From: Mariannaea sp. PMI_226
Lineage: Eukaryota > Ascomycota > Sordariomycetes > Hypocreales > Nectriaceae
NCBI GenBank assembly: GCA_024336345.1
Contig: JANFOG010000003.1
Location: forward strand, 2,796,501-2,860,500
Length of the DNA stretch: 64,000 bases
Direction: 5' to 3'
Position 1 is the first letter of the stretch. Every line of letters begins with the position of its first letter. The position numbers were made by a program, and so were the translations under genes. Positions 31,633-46,200 of this stretch are shown here, piece after piece. The notes beneath the pieces were generated by a model that saw only the letters and a program-made list of their open reading frames with translations, searched no databases and was not told where the DNA came from.

Positions 31633-34600
31633 GAATGGACGTACATACATACGTACGGACAGTAGTAAGAAACAGAGTCAAGGGTCTGGGCCCCTTGCAG
31701 ACGGTTATGGGTTGAAGGATGACGATTTTGTACATCACGTAATATTACAGTTTAATATCTTACGAAATAGTTATCAGATGAATTACTATTCATGGCCCTT
31801 TGGTTCCTTTCATGGTGAATGGATATTGATGAAGTTGGTTGCGAGATGGGACTCAAGCTGACTTACACTCGCGAAAGCGATAGACCCAACATCCAACATC
31901 CATACGTAAACGCATTCAGGCAACTTGCCCTTCTTTTTCGTCGTCTCATTTCTCCAACTACTATAGCAATGTGTCCTTCATCGCAAAGGAAAAATGTCCA
32001 GGTGACTCCACAAACCACCACCACCCCCTTCCTGTGTTGTTGTTGCTCACAGGGCTCCCCCTCTCCGACTCAGCCACGCTTCGAAATACACGGGCTTTCT
32101 GTCGGGCTGTCATCTCAGATTTCGGGTCCGACTTACACGGCCCCCAAACCTGCACGAACGCCAATCTTCGTCTCACGGAGTAACGGCTGGCGCTGGTGCT
32201 TGCGGTTGTTATTTGTTATTGTTGTTGCTGCTGCAGTTGCCGGCTGCAGGCATAACTTGTCCTGCTCCACGATCCTTCGCAGCATCATCATCCTGCCTCT
32301 AAGAATTTAGCTCAAACTGCACAGTCCCGATTCCCGCATCTTCTATCGGAATGACCAAAGTACGCAAAGGCGCCAAAGTTTGAAAAGTAGACGAGCAGAC
32401 GAGTGATGTGATAATGAGCCATGGGATGGGTTGGGACTTTGGGAGTCACAGCATGTGTCGTTACTTTACGATACCTATGGCGCATATCTAATGTTGTCAT
32501 GATATTATACGCACATGCTTTGCATATGCCTCCCCGCGTATTCTAGATCTTTTGTAAATCGTGCATGTCTCTTCATTCAGCCACCCGCCCGTTTGTGCTT
32601 CATGGAGTATGTATTCTTCAAATTATTTTTTTTGCCGCCTCCAACAAAACGCCCGCAAGCATACGCGCATGCAACCCGACCCAACCCACCACAAGAAGAA
32701 GACGAAGAAGTATGTGGCGTTGGTTCACTGGTGTGTGGGGTTAACTTTTCGTATGCGTACTTCGTACACTAGACTTTTCGAAATCGGTCTGTGAGGCACT
32801 TCGTGATGCCTGGAGAAGAGAGAAGTACCGTAATCTGTCCTGTACGTGGTAAATTACATTATGTGCTGCGTCTTCCGCCACAGCCACAGTCCAAGCAAAT
32901 CCCCTGCCTTTCTCTCTCTGCCCCCCCTCTCCCCCTTGGACCACGTAGAAAACGAGTACGTATGTAGGCAAGTTTACGAAGTAAACGAAAACTCACGCGA
33001 CACTCTCGGACAAGGCACAAAGGTAAAGGCAATGGTAATCCCGAGTTTCGTAAAATGTAAGGGCAGAAGTGGGAAATACTCCGCCCTCTACGCTACGGAG
33101 CAGGGAGTCTAAAGTCGGTGCCTAGCATGGTTTGGAAAGGAAAACTTATGAAGGAAAAAAAAAAAGGAAAAAAGGGAAGAGCTTTGAACTGTATGCTATT
33201 TTTGTCTTGTGTCTTGTTGGTGTAGCACAATACAGCTGAGAGCAACTGAATATCCTATTCGCCTGTATGTTATGGTTCTTATTGTTGCTTGTCTTCTCTT
33301 TGGTTCTCGCGTGCTTCATGTCTGCCGCATCTCGTTTTACCTGAATGCAGCTTACACCGCAGCCCTCCTCCATCTACCCCCCAGACTTTAACTGTGTTAT
33401 TCATTGGTGCTCATTGACGCCATTTACACCCCCTTCCATGCGCCTCAATCGTGCACAGCAGGCCGTTTTAGAAAAGAAAAAAGAAGACCAAAAAAAATGG
33501 CAATGCAAGATTTGTCAACATTTTTTTTTCCCACTTTGAAATGAAGAACTGCTCAGCCTGTCAGACGCTGTGCGTGCGTGCACTGCCCAAAACAAGCAAC
33601 TTTGACAAGACGACGAGAAGCCTTAGAAGATTAGGTAATCGAACAGGGTACTGCGCAGGGTATTGAGCAGGGCGCTAAAAAGGCAAGGCAACCAAAAAAA
33701 ACCAGGCCAAGCACACCCAGGCAAGGTAAGGGATCAACTTAGTTACAGCCCAAGCCCAACCTAAATATGAACATGCATGGTAGGATAGCGTGCTATAGTA
33801 TGCAACCGCACCGTATGCAACATGCAAGCAATGATGTCGTCGGGCTTAGTGCTTTTGATTAGACGAAAGAATCTGAGGCTGACCGGCCGGACAGGAAGTG
33901 TGTGGGACCCCTTCAGCAGCCCCAAAGCAACCATCTTCATAACGTTACCTTTACTTACTACAGTAGATATATGCATGATATAAGTGACGTTGTGTGAAAA
34001 GCATATGTATGTATACTACCTACCATACTATTGTGACATGAAACAGCAAAGGCATCATCTTAGATACATTGAAATTGGGGGCGTGTTTTTTTTATAGAAT
34101 ATCACACTCAATAGTTGAGCGCCAAATCTCGATTGATATGAAATCTGATCTGTAGCATAGAGAGACGCAGGAGGGACCAAATAATGCATGAAGACTTCTT
34201 CGCGTTCTTTTCTACCAAAATTATTCTGCTCACTGTCACCTATTCCTATCCCTGAAACGTGGCAGTGACCTTGCCATCCTAATGCAACCATTGAAAGCCG
34301 GTTGTATAGTGTGATCCCGATTCCTGTAATGCAACCCACCCGTCCTTTCAGTGGCCCCTTGACTCCTCTCAAACAAGGAAAAAAAATCATGTAATCCCAA
34401 ATCAGATATCCCAGCCCAACGCCAGTTTCCCACTGGTATCGGAAAATAACCATAACAGTACATGTGGAAAGTTGTTGACAGAAAAAAAAGGAAAAATTGA
34501 AAGCATGAGCGATGGTGATGATGATGATGATGAAAAGACAAGAGTAATAAGTAGGGAAACCAACAAGTCTCTCCTGTTTGTGTGTAGTGTGTATCTTGCT

Positions 34601-34777
34601 GTTTCTATAAATGAGAAAAATATAGCAGCCAACGCCACGCCAAACTTCTTTTTGTAAAAGGAGATGCGAAATAATTCGATGCCAAACATTGGTCCGTAAA
34701 AAACGCCGAAAGAGTTATGTAGTGGTATGTATTGATTGATCGTGTCAAAAGCATGGAAAGGGAGCTCCAAGGTTTGT
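31633..34777. other. Intergenic region between the copper ATPase and cyclin genes
   Basis: About 3.1 kb between the 3' ends of convergent genes. It holds A- and T-rich tracts (33150-33180, 33525-33535) and a (GAT)n microsatellite at 34512-34533. Open frames are short and compositionally random. No gene seen. Confidence 0.55.
34512..34533 (+). repeat. (GAT)n microsatellite
   Basis: Seven near-perfect GAT trinucleotides in the presumed 3' untranslated region of the cyclin gene. Confidence 0.8.
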
Positions 34778-35929
34778 CTATCGCACAGCGACGGAGCCAC
34801 CAAGGAGACGTCCCCACATACCGCGCTTTGCTGAGCGCTGCTTCTTCTGCCCCTCGTGCATCTGGTACTGCTGCTGATACTCGTCGGCAGTGATTTCGTA
34901 TGGCAGACGGCCACTGGTAGCAACGCGGGCCTTGGGATAGTCGACATCAGGGACGATCTGGACAGGAGACTCGTAGAGGCTGTCCTGCTGGGCGGCACTG
35001 GCGTCGTAGACATATGAGCCATCCTGCTCGGAGTCGAGTGGTGTGGTGGCTCGGGAGTATGCCCGACTTGAGGCGACAGAGGAAGCATATGAGCTGGCAG
35101 AGCTGCTGTATGTAAGGCCGGGAGGAGTGATGGGATTGCTGAGTGTTCGGGTGTGCGAGTGGGTGTAGGTATGGGTGTTTTCGGGAGAGGCCTGGCGAGA
35201 GCGGGAGTGGCCTCGAGAAGAGGGAGGAGTAGGATAGTGGGTAGCGGCGTAGAGCTCGTCGCGGCGACGCTTCTCCTCGCGCTGTCGCATCTTCTTGGCG
35301 TGGCGCTCAGCAATCTTGTGGCGAAGGGGCTCAAGGAAGTCGTCAAGCTCGCGGTAGAGGTCCTCCTCAGTGATGCGAAGGTCCCACTCCAGAAGGAAGA
35401 GAAGTTGCTTCTCCATCAAGTTGACTTCGGTTCGGCTGAAGCCGAAGCTATACATCTCGGTGTTGATGTTGGAGTAGTTGGCCCAATGCTTGTTCTTGGG
35501 CGAGCTGTCGTTGAGGTACTTGGCAGCAAGAATGAGAGCGGCGAGGAAGATGCGGTGGGTGGTACATCGCAGACCACGGGCCATGGGTTGAAGCTTGGAC
35601 TTGAGGCGGGCGAGGTAGACAAGCGTTGACATGAGCGTTGGTACCTGGACATTGGAGGAGACAACGAGCTGTGTGATGAACTCTTCGAGGGTGGGAAGGC
35701 CGCCGTCTTCGGAGCGCACAGTTCGTGGTTCGGGACTCCGGGGGGGAGTAGGAGGAAGAGTCCGGGAATCGGCGGGAGCTGGGGGCATGAGATTTGAGTC
35801 GCAGGCGATGACATTCTGAGCGGCATCGGCGAGATAGCTGATCATGTCGCGGCCCACGGGCTGGTAGACGAATTGCTCGAGAGCTACCTTGTTGAGCTCT
35901 TCGATGGAGAGAAACCTTGAGTAATCCAT
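34778..35929 (-). CDS. G1/PHO85-type cyclin, PclA/Pcl1-like
   Basis: Single-exon, 383 aa, ATG at 35927-35929. Residues about 85-195 form the cyclin box of the Pcl family: LPTLEEFITQLVVSSNVQ, TLMSTLVYLARLKSKL, CTTHRIFLAALILAAKYLND, HWANYS and FSRTEVNLMEKQLLFLLEWDL. A basic helix follows (RHKIAERHAKKMRQREEKRR), then a Ser/Thr/Pro/Tyr-rich tail with many potential phosphosites. In Aspergillus nidulans the PclA member of this family works with the Cdc2-type kinase NimX during asexual sporulation; yeast Pcl1/2 pair with Pho85. A Cdc2-type kinase lies 14 kb away in this window. The upstream minus-strand sense is strongly CT-rich for up to 2 kb, suggesting a long leader. The kinase partner is inferred. 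Confidence 0.9.
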   Translation of the reverse strand: MDYSRFLSIEELNKVALEQFVYQPVGRDMISYLADAAQNVIACDSNLMPPAPADSRTLPPTPPRSPEPRTVRSEDGGLPTLEEFITQLVVSSNVQVPTLMSTLVYLARLKSKLQPMARGLRCTTHRIFLAALILAAKYLNDSSPKNKHWANYSNINTEMYSFGFSRTEVNLMEKQLLFLLEWDLRITEEDLYRELDDFLEPLRHKIAERHAKKMRQREEKRRRDELYAATHYPTPPSSRGHSRSRQASPENTHTYTHSHTRTLSNPITPPGLTYSSSASSYASSVASSRAYSRATTPLDSEQDGSYVYDASAAQQDSLYESPVQIVPDVDYPKARVATSGRLPYEITADEYQQQYQMHEGQKKQRSAKRGMWGRLLGGSVAVR

Positions 35930-37535
35930 TGCGATGGTTGTGACTGTAGAAGATTGGTGTAAGTGGGAGTGCGGTTGTGAGTTGAGGAGGTGACGGTATT
36001 ATGTAGTTGGGATCAACCCCGTGCGCTTGCGTGTAAGTCGGAGACGGAAGGAAGAATCACACACCAAGCGGGAAGATGAAAACAGAGGAAGAGGGGATGT
36101 TTTAGGCTTGGTTAAGAGCCAAAAAGAATGTGGACTGATGACAGCAAAAAAAGGAAGGGTATGATGGGGTGCGTGAGGCTTGATATATCAGACACACAAA
36201 TGGAGATGATGGGTGTACGCTCATGTGCCTTGGTTAGTACGACTGACCCAGCCTGTTGGGCTTTCGTCAGTGGGTGACGTTTTGCCGGAGGGGGGCACGA
36301 GGCTGAGTGCGGTCCGGATGCCACAGACAGGCGAGCAGGGGGGTGTGTGGCAGGGGGAAGGGGGTGAAGGAGTCAAGGAGTGCAAGATGGAGGGGGCGTG
36401 TGCATGCCCTGGACAGGCCGACAGAAAAGAAGGGGCTACTCACAGATTTCCAGGCCGACAGGGGAAGGAGAGTCCGTGTGGAGAAGAAAGAGCGAGAGAG
36501 AGTGAGAGAGGGGCGCTGTTTGAGTGGAGCTTGGAGTGGAGACCTGGATGCGAAATGTGGGTCGAGTGAATGGCCGTGGATATTCCTAAAGCGGGCTGGG
36601 CTTGGAAGTGGCGTTCTGGCGATTCAGTTCACTGACAAACCAGATGCGGGGGATTGAGTCTGATGTCTCGGTGCGTTGCTTGCTTGCTTGACGGTGGCGT
36701 AGGTACGCGAAAACAGACGAAGCAAGAAGTTGCGGTTGCAGCGTTTCGGCGAGAGTCGGTCTTCGGTTTGTTTGGGGTGGAAGGGAGGAGAATGTTGTAA
36801 AAAAAAAAAAAAGTGTTTCACAAGGCGCCTGGAGTATCGAAGGAGTCGACTGAATCGGAGGGATTCTGGTTTGTGCCCTTTTTTTTTCCTGGTATTTTAT
36901 ATGTCTTGATTAAAGAGCTTCTTCCGTTTTACGGGAACAGGCACAATCAAAGATGGAATCAAAAGAAAGGGTGCGAAAAAAACCGCAAGAACAGACCAGA
37001 TTGTTAAATCTGATTCACGTTCACACCGGAGTAGTAATCGGTGTCTGTCCGCCGGGTCCGGAACGAACTCTGTAGGACGGGATGGACGGGATGGACGGGA
37101 AGAAAGGTGACAAGTCCAGAAATGGCGAGTCAGCACGGTCGAGGCCCTTGGTGCAGTCCGCTCACGGTTGGATGATTAGGCGATTTTCGGTGTATTAAGC
37201 TTCCGGTTTGCTTGAGACCGGTTCCGAAGCAGTTTGTGTTGTAGGATCCGGGATGGTTTGAGTCGAAGTGCTTGATGGTTGATTGTGATGGTATTTCAAA
37301 ACACAAAATAACCAGAACCAGAAGCGTCCAAAAGAGTCTTATAGACAATTGATCAAGACCAGCTTGCTAAAGGGATCGATGATGGATGGACCCTGGTAAA
37401 TTCGATAGATGAAGCCGTGTCAGGGAAGGACGGATTGGCTTGGGATTGGAATTGGGCCTGGGGGTAGAAAGGGAGGGACGTCGTTGCCAAGGAGAGTCTT
37501 GCTCTTCCTCTGTAGTTCAGTCTGTGGGGAGGGAA

Positions 37536-37572
37536 GTGTGTGTGTGTGTGTGTGTGCGAGTGCGTGCGTGCG
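37536..37572 (+). repeat. (GT)n / GTGC microsatellite
   Basis: About ten GT dinucleotides (37536-37556) followed by GTGC variants. It lies upstream of the cyclin gene. Confidence 0.8.
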
Positions 37573-40235
37573 TTGCACAAGAGAGTGCTGAAGGGCGGAA
37601 ACGGGGTAGAGGGGGGCGACCGGCACCACACAAGAAGATAGACTGGAGATGATGCTCCTGAGGGGAGGAATTCAATTGCTAGTGTGGCGGAAATCAAAAG
37701 TCGTCAAGACCAATACCAAGACCCAAGATGATTTTCGTGAGGTATGAGAAAAGGTGCTCTCCCGTTTCAAAGGGGTTTCGCCCGTTGTGGTGAAGCTTGG
37801 GGGGAGGGGGAGTTTTGACCTGCCAGAGGTATGCGGAGAGCGGGATATGCAGTGGAGCCAATAAAAGTCCACTGGGAGGAATTCCAAAGGAGAACAATTA
37901 AGTAACTATCGAAAAGGAAGAAAAAGGGGACCGTTGAAATTAAGCAAAGTAACAATGAAAAAAAAAGGACGAAGAGTAAGATGGGTTGTGAAGAGGGAGG
38001 AGGAAAGGAAGATACGAAAGGATGGAGATTAGCGAAAAGGGTAGGACGATTGGGGGCAAGGGATCTTTGTATATGTGCAAAGGACGGGGAATCTGTAAGG
38101 CTTCGATTATTCTTGAGGAGATTTCTTTCTTTGGCGCCCTTTGGCAAACGCGCCCCAAATAGACTGCTAACCGACCAAATGGAGCAGGCATCGGGACGAA
38201 ATTGGGATTAAAGTCGCAGAGCCCCATTGACACCGCGCCAGCGCAGACAAGAATATCCCATGGCCGACGATTTGATTGACTGTCATTCGCTGGACAGGAG
38301 TCATTGAGCTACTTGACGATGGGCTTGTCCGTCCAGTCGCATGGCCTGAACCACGACTGGGCTGTAACTCGGCCGACAGAAGACATGTCTGCCAACCAAA
38401 CTCGTGCCCCTTCAAGATGACCAGAAAGGGACCCAGAAGGGAAGAATAGCGGCTCAGAAGGGTCGCTCACTGGCCGTTTTGCCCCTTGTCGCAATGCCCT
38501 GTGACCGGCCCTCATTGGCTGCAAGGCCCTTGTTCCCCAATTCTCAAACACGGACGCTGCAAAGCTACAAGCGTTTCGGCGGCTCGACGACATCGATTGG
38601 CTCGTAGTCGTCCATACTTGAAACCGCCTCTCGCATGCTTCAGATGCGCTGCCTACCCAATCATGGACGCAGCACCAAGCGGCATCCAACACGTCCGAGA
38701 GCAAGTTTGCTTGCCCCCCCCTGGTCTCCTCGACTATCTGGGGGGGCTTGGTGCCCATTGCCACGCTTCCCTCAACGGCGTTGGGCTGATCTATTCTTGA
38801 GCTGGGTTCGGAAGAAAAACCAACAACCAACATATGGATGCTAGTACAATGACGGGCAGCCTTAGATGAAGTTTTCGTTTTGACGCTGATAAATGGGGCT
38901 GTGCTAGGTCACCAATACGGTCCATGAACTATGAGGGGGGTGACTGATGGACATTCTCGAATAAATCGATTCTATCCAGTGCAGTCTCCTAAATCTGTAT
39001 GTAACACGCCAAAGTCGAACCCCTCACTCAACCACATTCAAACATCACATATACACACGCACACACACACAATGCTGACAAGGGGTCGAACGAGAAACAA
39101 GATCAGGACAAGAAACGCATCTCCCTCTCATACCCTTCCCCCCTTGTACATCAAACTAAGCTTACTCCCAGTGTTTCTCTTCCTATTGCTTCGCAATTCT
39201 GTATGTAGTACTGTAGCTCGTGGGTTACATGGAACTAATTACTTTCGTACATGTAGCGACGCTGTGCTCTCTCTGCACGTCGGCGCTCGTTTCACCATTC
39301 TCCATATTTGCTTCTCATCCCACGCATGCGACAAACGCATACATAGTATCAATGCAACGCAACGCAACGCAACACATTCATCTCTCCACTATCCTAGCCA
39401 TCACATAATATAGTAATAATTGGTAGGGTACCTATATAGAACGTATTGCTCCCCATGAGTGGTTTTCAACACACAGGGCAACGGTAGTAGTTTGGTTTCG
39501 CATGAAAGAAGATTTGTTTCCGCTTGTTTGATCCTCGAACTAGCCTTCCCCAATCGTTCCTGTTGGCCACAGCGCCCGCTTGTTTCCTCGCGTTCGCGTT
39601 CAATGTAGATTAATGAAGTTCACACTGACCACTCTCCCATTTCGTATTCAACTTTACATTTTACTAGAGGCTATAACTATCAACTTATTGGATGGGATAC
39701 ATGTTTCATTCGTACTACCTCGCTCGTTCTCTGTCACCCTTCTTTTTCTCAGTACAACAGCTTATTCGCTGAGGCACGAATTTGTGCCTGTGCCTGCGTC
39801 CCCCTCCTCTGCACCGCTGCAAGCAATGGGGACATGCGACTTTTCTCCTTCGTCCACGACTCACCGCAAGCCACTCAATCTTGCATGGCATCAAGCAGGG
39901 GTGAACTGATTGCAGCAGCAACGCACACAACAGAAAAACCGAAGCGTGTCAGTGCCACGATAAAAACAACAGGCCGAAAATAAAAGTCTTAGCATATTAC
40001 TGCACATGCATCGTCCAGTTGCAGGTGGTAAGAACTCTAGGCAATGCCAGAAACAGCTAATACTGCAAGGGCAACAGAAAAACAAGGGGACCGGGTTCTT
40101 TTTTTTTCTTTTTGACCACGTATAGCATCGCGGGGTGGGAAGAAGCAAACAAGGAGCCGAGAACGGGCATAAAAAAGTAACTTTCACGATATCAAGTCCT
40201 ATTCAGTAAAGGACGCCAGCTCAAGTAAGCCAAAC

Positions 40236-40274
40236 AAAAAAAAAAAAAAAAGAAAAAGAAAAAGAAAAAAAAAA
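40236..40274 (+). repeat. A-rich low-complexity tract
   Basis: Almost pure adenine (A17, then AAAAAG repeats) over 39 bases inside the gene desert. Confidence 0.8.
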
Positions 40275-43200
40275 TCACAAAGTACGGCTCGCACCGACAA
40301 TCGGTAATGGTCGTCTGAGTGATATCTGAGACTAGTCGTGCAGCGACCTTTGCCAGCTTCCTACTCACCGTACCAGCCTGCCAATCAATAAAAGTGCAAT
40401 AGATAAATACGGAGTAACTGCATCCGTAGCTCTGTCGTGGGAAGAGAGGTGTGTGTGTGGTCGTTCTGGTTACATTGTGCCATGGCCTAGCGAGAAAGGG
40501 CATCGAAGTCATTTCCTTTGTGATTTCTGACGGCCAAAATTACATTTTTTGTGTCGGGTGACCGCAGCACCCTCTCACTCTCATACTCACGGATATTTCC
40601 TTGTCTGGAAACATTATTGTTTGATGGGAGCTGAAGGTGAACTAATATAGAACACTGGATTGACTGATATGAAATGATTGATTGGCGGAGACGAGACCCA
40701 TCAAAGGGAGTAGGCCCCAGTGGGCGCCTCCCGATTCGCGGGTCTCTCAATCACCAAGTAATTGCCGTCCATGCCATTGCCTCTCAATTTCTCTTCATAC
40801 CCTGGACTTTTACACAGTAACCAGCCAGGGCCGCTACATAGTATGATGACGATGATAATGGTAATTTCTAGTAAGCGAAGATACTAAGCCAAACATTTCC
40901 TTCAGTAGCCTTCTCGAAACAGCTGCGCGCATAGTGGCGTACCTTTTGAGGGGGGGGTCATGTTCGTTCAGCTCGAATCGCTTGTGCTAGTCTTTGCTTC
41001 ACTTTCCGCACTCGGGTGGTAGCGGGCAGCAGGCCTTGGGCTTGAGACACATTCCTGATCCGAAACCGTGACGGCTGTAGCCTTGAAGATCCTTTCCTAC
41101 ACGAGCCATCAAAGCCCAACGGCCTATTTAATTTTTTTTAACAATTTTTTTTTCTATTCTTTCTCGGCGTGTGTTCTTTCGTTCATTTCACTTCACTAGT
41201 TATGTTCGTTGCTCAGACGAAAACCGATGTCGGGTTATGGTACTTTAGTGGTTAGGTACAAAGCCATAGTTGAACTCTCTCGAGGACACACACCTACACA
41301 TCTAGTGAATCGTACCGTAACCAACAGATCATTTGAACCAGGGGGAGAAAGAAGAGAGGGGGGGGGGGTGGCGTACGGATCAGTACGCCGTGGCTTACGC
41401 TAAACGACCGAAACCGAACCCTGTCCTGGCAGCCATCGATTGGTGAATCTACCTGTATCTTGGTCTCACGATCCTGGCGATGCTGCAGGTCATTCATCCC
41501 AAATGCCCAGTGAAACTTGGTCAGGCTGCCAGCTCAAAGAGCGGGCAAGTCATGTGTTTGAAGTTGTGCTGGTGCGGCCCTCAACGTGTCTCGTCTGGTC
41601 TAGGGCAGACAGGACAGTCCCAGCGAGGTTTTCCTATCAATCAATTCAGACCTGGTCTGGCTCCGCATTGTTGGGTAAAACAGCAATGAGCGTTCCCGTG
41701 TTGCCCCCTCCTTCAGGTAGGCAAGTTTGGCAAGGTAGGTACAGTAGGTACCTAATTTTTTGCCTCCCGGCCGATACAAAGTACCTCCTAAGCCAGAGCT
41801 TCTTTTCCCACCTTCAGGAGTATTGCAACCACCAAACGCTCCAATCGTCTTAGTTTTTGTAATTGGGCGTCGCCTTGCCCGCTTTATTGTCGCTACATTG
41901 AAAGCTTCAAACCACCAACCTGAAAGAGGAGAAGGAGGGGAACCGTCGACTTTCTTCCCCCTTGCCCCTGCGCAAGTAACAAGACACTGTCAGGATATCT
42001 AGAAAGAAAGACAGTAATTGCGCCACTAGCAGATTCGGGAGCAGCCCGTGGGAGGAATGATAAGGGGGGAGAGGGAGACAACTGGCTCACCAGGTGAAGG
42101 GGGCGTGGTGCGTTGATTGCTGGGATGTTGGAATGCCGGTGAATGAATGAATGAGTGAACCAGCCCAAGGGATTCATTCATCTGTTCTACCTTGTCTCTG
42201 CATACTACGTACGACGTTCTATGTCGGCAACCCTGAGTCCCCTGCTGCACCCCAAGAGCTTGATTGATGTGTAAGTCCCATAGTAAATCATTAAGGGCCC
42301 AGAATGCAAAAGGGTGGTTTTTCTTTGCCCCTCAAGCCATGATTGCATGCCAACGAAAAAACGACTCCATCCGCCCTGTCAAACTCCCGTCTCCGCTTTC
42401 CTCATAGAGAATAGCCCATCCCAAGCAAGTACCTGGAGCGTGCAGTAATCGTGTGTGTTGCGGTCTGTACAAAAGGTATAGTATCTCCCTACTTGTTGCG
42501 GCCTGGCTGGGCGTAATAGTAACCACACAATCGCAACACTTGTTTTTGCCACTACCACGATCCAATGGCTGGGAGGGAGAATGAATGCACTCGCAATACT
42601 GGCCAGTTCGGCTGTGGAATTCGGATCCGTCTCAATCCAACCGGCCCGTCCTGTCCTACCAGAAGCCTTGAAAAGCCCAGGCGGATTTTGAAGGGGCGAG
42701 AGGGTGTGGTGCCCCGTGCTGGGGAACACTTCTGGGCACTAGGTAGTCTAATTCTTAACTACCTACCTAACCAAGAGAACAGAATTTCATGTACCTTTTT
42801 TTTCCCTAAAGTGTAGTGTAAAATGACTAAGTACTATGCAATGGTGCAGGTACCTATATCCAAAGGAACGGTTGACTCGAACCAGACGAGATTCCCTGTA
42901 CGAGCATTATCAACGTGCAGTTTTCATCTTGCTTTTACTTTGTGGACAGACAGTACAGGCTAGTCAAGGCAGAAAGAGCGGGCTCTAAACAGGCAGTATC
43001 TTTCCACTCTATCGGCCCAGGACCTACGTGTTCCAAGTTAACTTGGTACGTGACATGCTGGAATAAATTCACTCAACCCTCTCATGATGGGTGTAGAGGA
43101 AATGTCATTCGGCGCTCCAGTGGTATGTTGCATATCCTGGTCTTCACCGCCCCGGCGGAACTTAGAGACCTTGACCTCTACGTTGGCTGTCAAACAAGGT

Positions 43201-46200
43201 AGTGTTGTCGACGATCAAGCAAACCGGCAACTGACAAGATATATTCCCTCAAGACAACAGAAACCAACCCCCCCTATAGAATTACAGGTTTGAATGTGCG
43301 CTGTTCGCGCATTCTGTTCCTTCGATGCATCGATGAGTCAAAATTCCCAACCCCTTAGCCGACTCCTGGTTCGGGCGAGAATGGAATGGACGGTCGACGC
43401 CTGCAAGCGAGAATGTTCGTTCGTATTCATCCCATCATTAATTCTATAGCTGAACTCCTGGTATCCATCTGCCGTCTCCATCATCCAAAGAACCCCAACG
43501 ATTTTTGGGCTGGACTCCAATCTGTGAATAGATGCCCCATAGTCCGCCCCTCCTCCGGGCTCTACCCCGCAGCCACTGGCTTGTTACGATGCCATGAGTG
43601 ACTACTACTTTGCAATCTAGCTCCACCTTTTTTACCCAAGAGCACACACACATATACACCACGCGGCATGGCAGACCGGGGTCATCCCGGAGAGACTTGT
43701 TGGTTGGCCTTGAACGGCTTGACTTGCCTGCCAAGATTCATCCCCAGCGAGGCATTCCACAGCGACTAACGACTCGGTACGCCGTTACTCCATACAAAGA
43801 GGGGGAAACCCAGGCCTCCAGCCACAAGCCAGTATCTAGGCAAACGAAGAGGCGAAAAACAAGCCCAGTGAGAACAACGTAACGTGAACACCAAAAAGAT
43901 CAAAGCCACACAAAATAGCACCGGGAATGAGAGTCGGCATCGGGCTCCGGGTTCTTGCTTAAACCCCGTCTACCTCGGCTGGCGTGTGCTTTGGGGCTTT
44001 CTATGTGGCCTTGGAATCAGGAGATGTGGCTGAGGAGGTGACGATTCGAAGCGAACGCCACCCAACGTGGAGGTTCGGTAGCTACTCTGGTACGCAGACT
44101 CGGTATTACCTATCTAGGTAATAGTAGGTGTGTAACTCGCAGTTTAGCGTATTGACTCGCGAACTCACCCTTTCGTTCCCAGTCCCAGTGGCGACTGCCG
44201 CGTCAGGAAAAACGATGATTATCCAATACGTAAAGACTGCGGCCAACTTGGCACAAAGGGGGGGGGGTTCCTCTTTTTGGTATGTAAATTACACATTTAA
44301 CGTTGTTTCCTGAACACTGCACATCTTTGTCTTTCTCGTCTTGAACAAGATGAAACAGGGAGCGAGGGTTTCGTAGGTGGACGGTCATTACATCATCATC
44401 ATGGGGAGTGATCGTCGGATGCTCTTGACGCCCAAAAAGAAAACTCCCCGGGCCGGATGTCAGCGAAATCTGAGACTCTCGTTGAGTTGGTGAGGCCCAA
44501 AACAAAACGAATGGCCTCAACGAACTCCCACAGTCACCGCTTCTTACTATGTACATGCACACATAGGCACAGGCACACAAAACACACCCTACACAATTAC
44601 GTACATACTCTACACTCAAATCCCCGCGGTTATAGGTTTTAGCTGGATTGCGACTTCGCATGCCACAGTAGCATGATACGTTGTGGCTTTTTCACAAACC
44701 CCGGGATTGATAGCCCTTTTCTGCTTCCCCCCCTCAACGCCACACGTGAAGAAAAGGCACTACTTGGAAAGGACCGGAGAAAGGGCTGCGCCAGCTCTCA
44801 ACGCTCAGCAAGTAAAGTTATCAAGATCTGTCATTTCAGAGACTTGGTGTTTCATGGCGTGTGATTTGCTTCGAATTGTCGGCTCGTCATTCGCTAGAAT
44901 TCAAAAAACCCAGACTTGGACCGCCTGGGGTAGGGCGAAAGAGGGAGGGGGGGGAGGGGGGTTCAAAGTCCAGGTTTGTTCTATCCACAAGCTAAGCCCC
45001 ATGGAGTCCAGGGCCATCGAAGGCGGGAAACGGATAACCAAAAGATCCAAGTCCAGCTTCCAAGGGGTCAGGATAAGCTAATACCAGTACCGGTTAAGAA
45101 CGATGATCAGGGACCGCGAGGCTCAAGCCTTAACCTCCACTCCCATGCCCGCAAGGTCCTCTCTTCCCCCCGTCGGCCCCCCAGTCAATAACCACAGCCC
45201 TGCCCAGGTGGTCAAGTGACCTGGTCAAGATCGTTGCCCCCAGCTTTACATGGGATGACCAACATCACCAGCCACACTGTCACACACGTAATACTATCAA
45301 ATGGCCTACAATAGACCATAATCACAGAACAAAAACGTGTACAGATTACACAGCAGTCATCCAACGCACGAGCATGATGTCCTCTTGCTGCCTCCATCAG
45401 AATCGATGATGCCTGATTGGCCTCGTAATTCAAAATTAGGGCGTATAGTAACCTACCTTAGTGAAATGGGTTTCTGGGTCAGTGGGACACTGGATCCCCT
45501 CGATTGCACCACATCGGATCCATCTTGGTTGGCTTCACCGTTCGCCGCCCTAACCCCTCCTCTCATGATAAGGTCCGCGTGCTCTTTTCCCAACCCACAT
45601 CTCATGCGGGGGAAGGCCTGTTCTCGATTTCGGAGGCAAAAGCGGGAAGACACGGTGTAATGATATTCTGGTCATGGCTTTGTGAGGCAGAGCTGGGGGT
45701 TTTTTTTTTTGGTTGGTCTGACTCTATTCCTTCAGCTGACTAGAAAATCAATGAATGATGGATTGAAATAGGTGCCTATCCTAGTCTACGCAATCGCTAA
45801 TTCGGCAATTTTATGATTCCAAATTAACTGCCGTGGTTGGCTGTAATACTCGTGTATTTACGGCATGGCTAGTTCTGGTTCGTTGCCAACACTGCCTCGT
45901 TTATCAGCTTGAGCTCCTTATGGGATTTAGGTGCTGACTTGCAACCCTCCAACTCTCAGCTGTGGTTGCAACGGGGAAAAAGGAAAAAAACCCCCCCCCC
46001 AGCTACTTCTAGAAATATCATCGTGAAGATCATCCAAACTAAAACTCCAAATACTCGAAGTGGTTTTTTTTTGGTCTCGTCTATTCGCAATCGTGTCTTT
46101 CAACCTACAGTAGCTCCAGCCCGCTCGTCTCGCAATGCAATTGTCTCTTTCGGTGCCTCCGCCGGGCTGCCTCCGGCCCCACTCCTCGGCCTCGGTCCAT

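Noticed and set aside
38309..38833. Minus-strand frame of 174 codons in the gene desert
   Set aside because: No family motif, random composition, no coherent codon bias and no supporting splice signals.
45540..45570. CCCTAACCC string in the gene desert considered as a telomerase RNA template
   Set aside because: A 9-nt match is expected about once in a window this size by chance, and no conserved telomerase RNA structure could be recognised.
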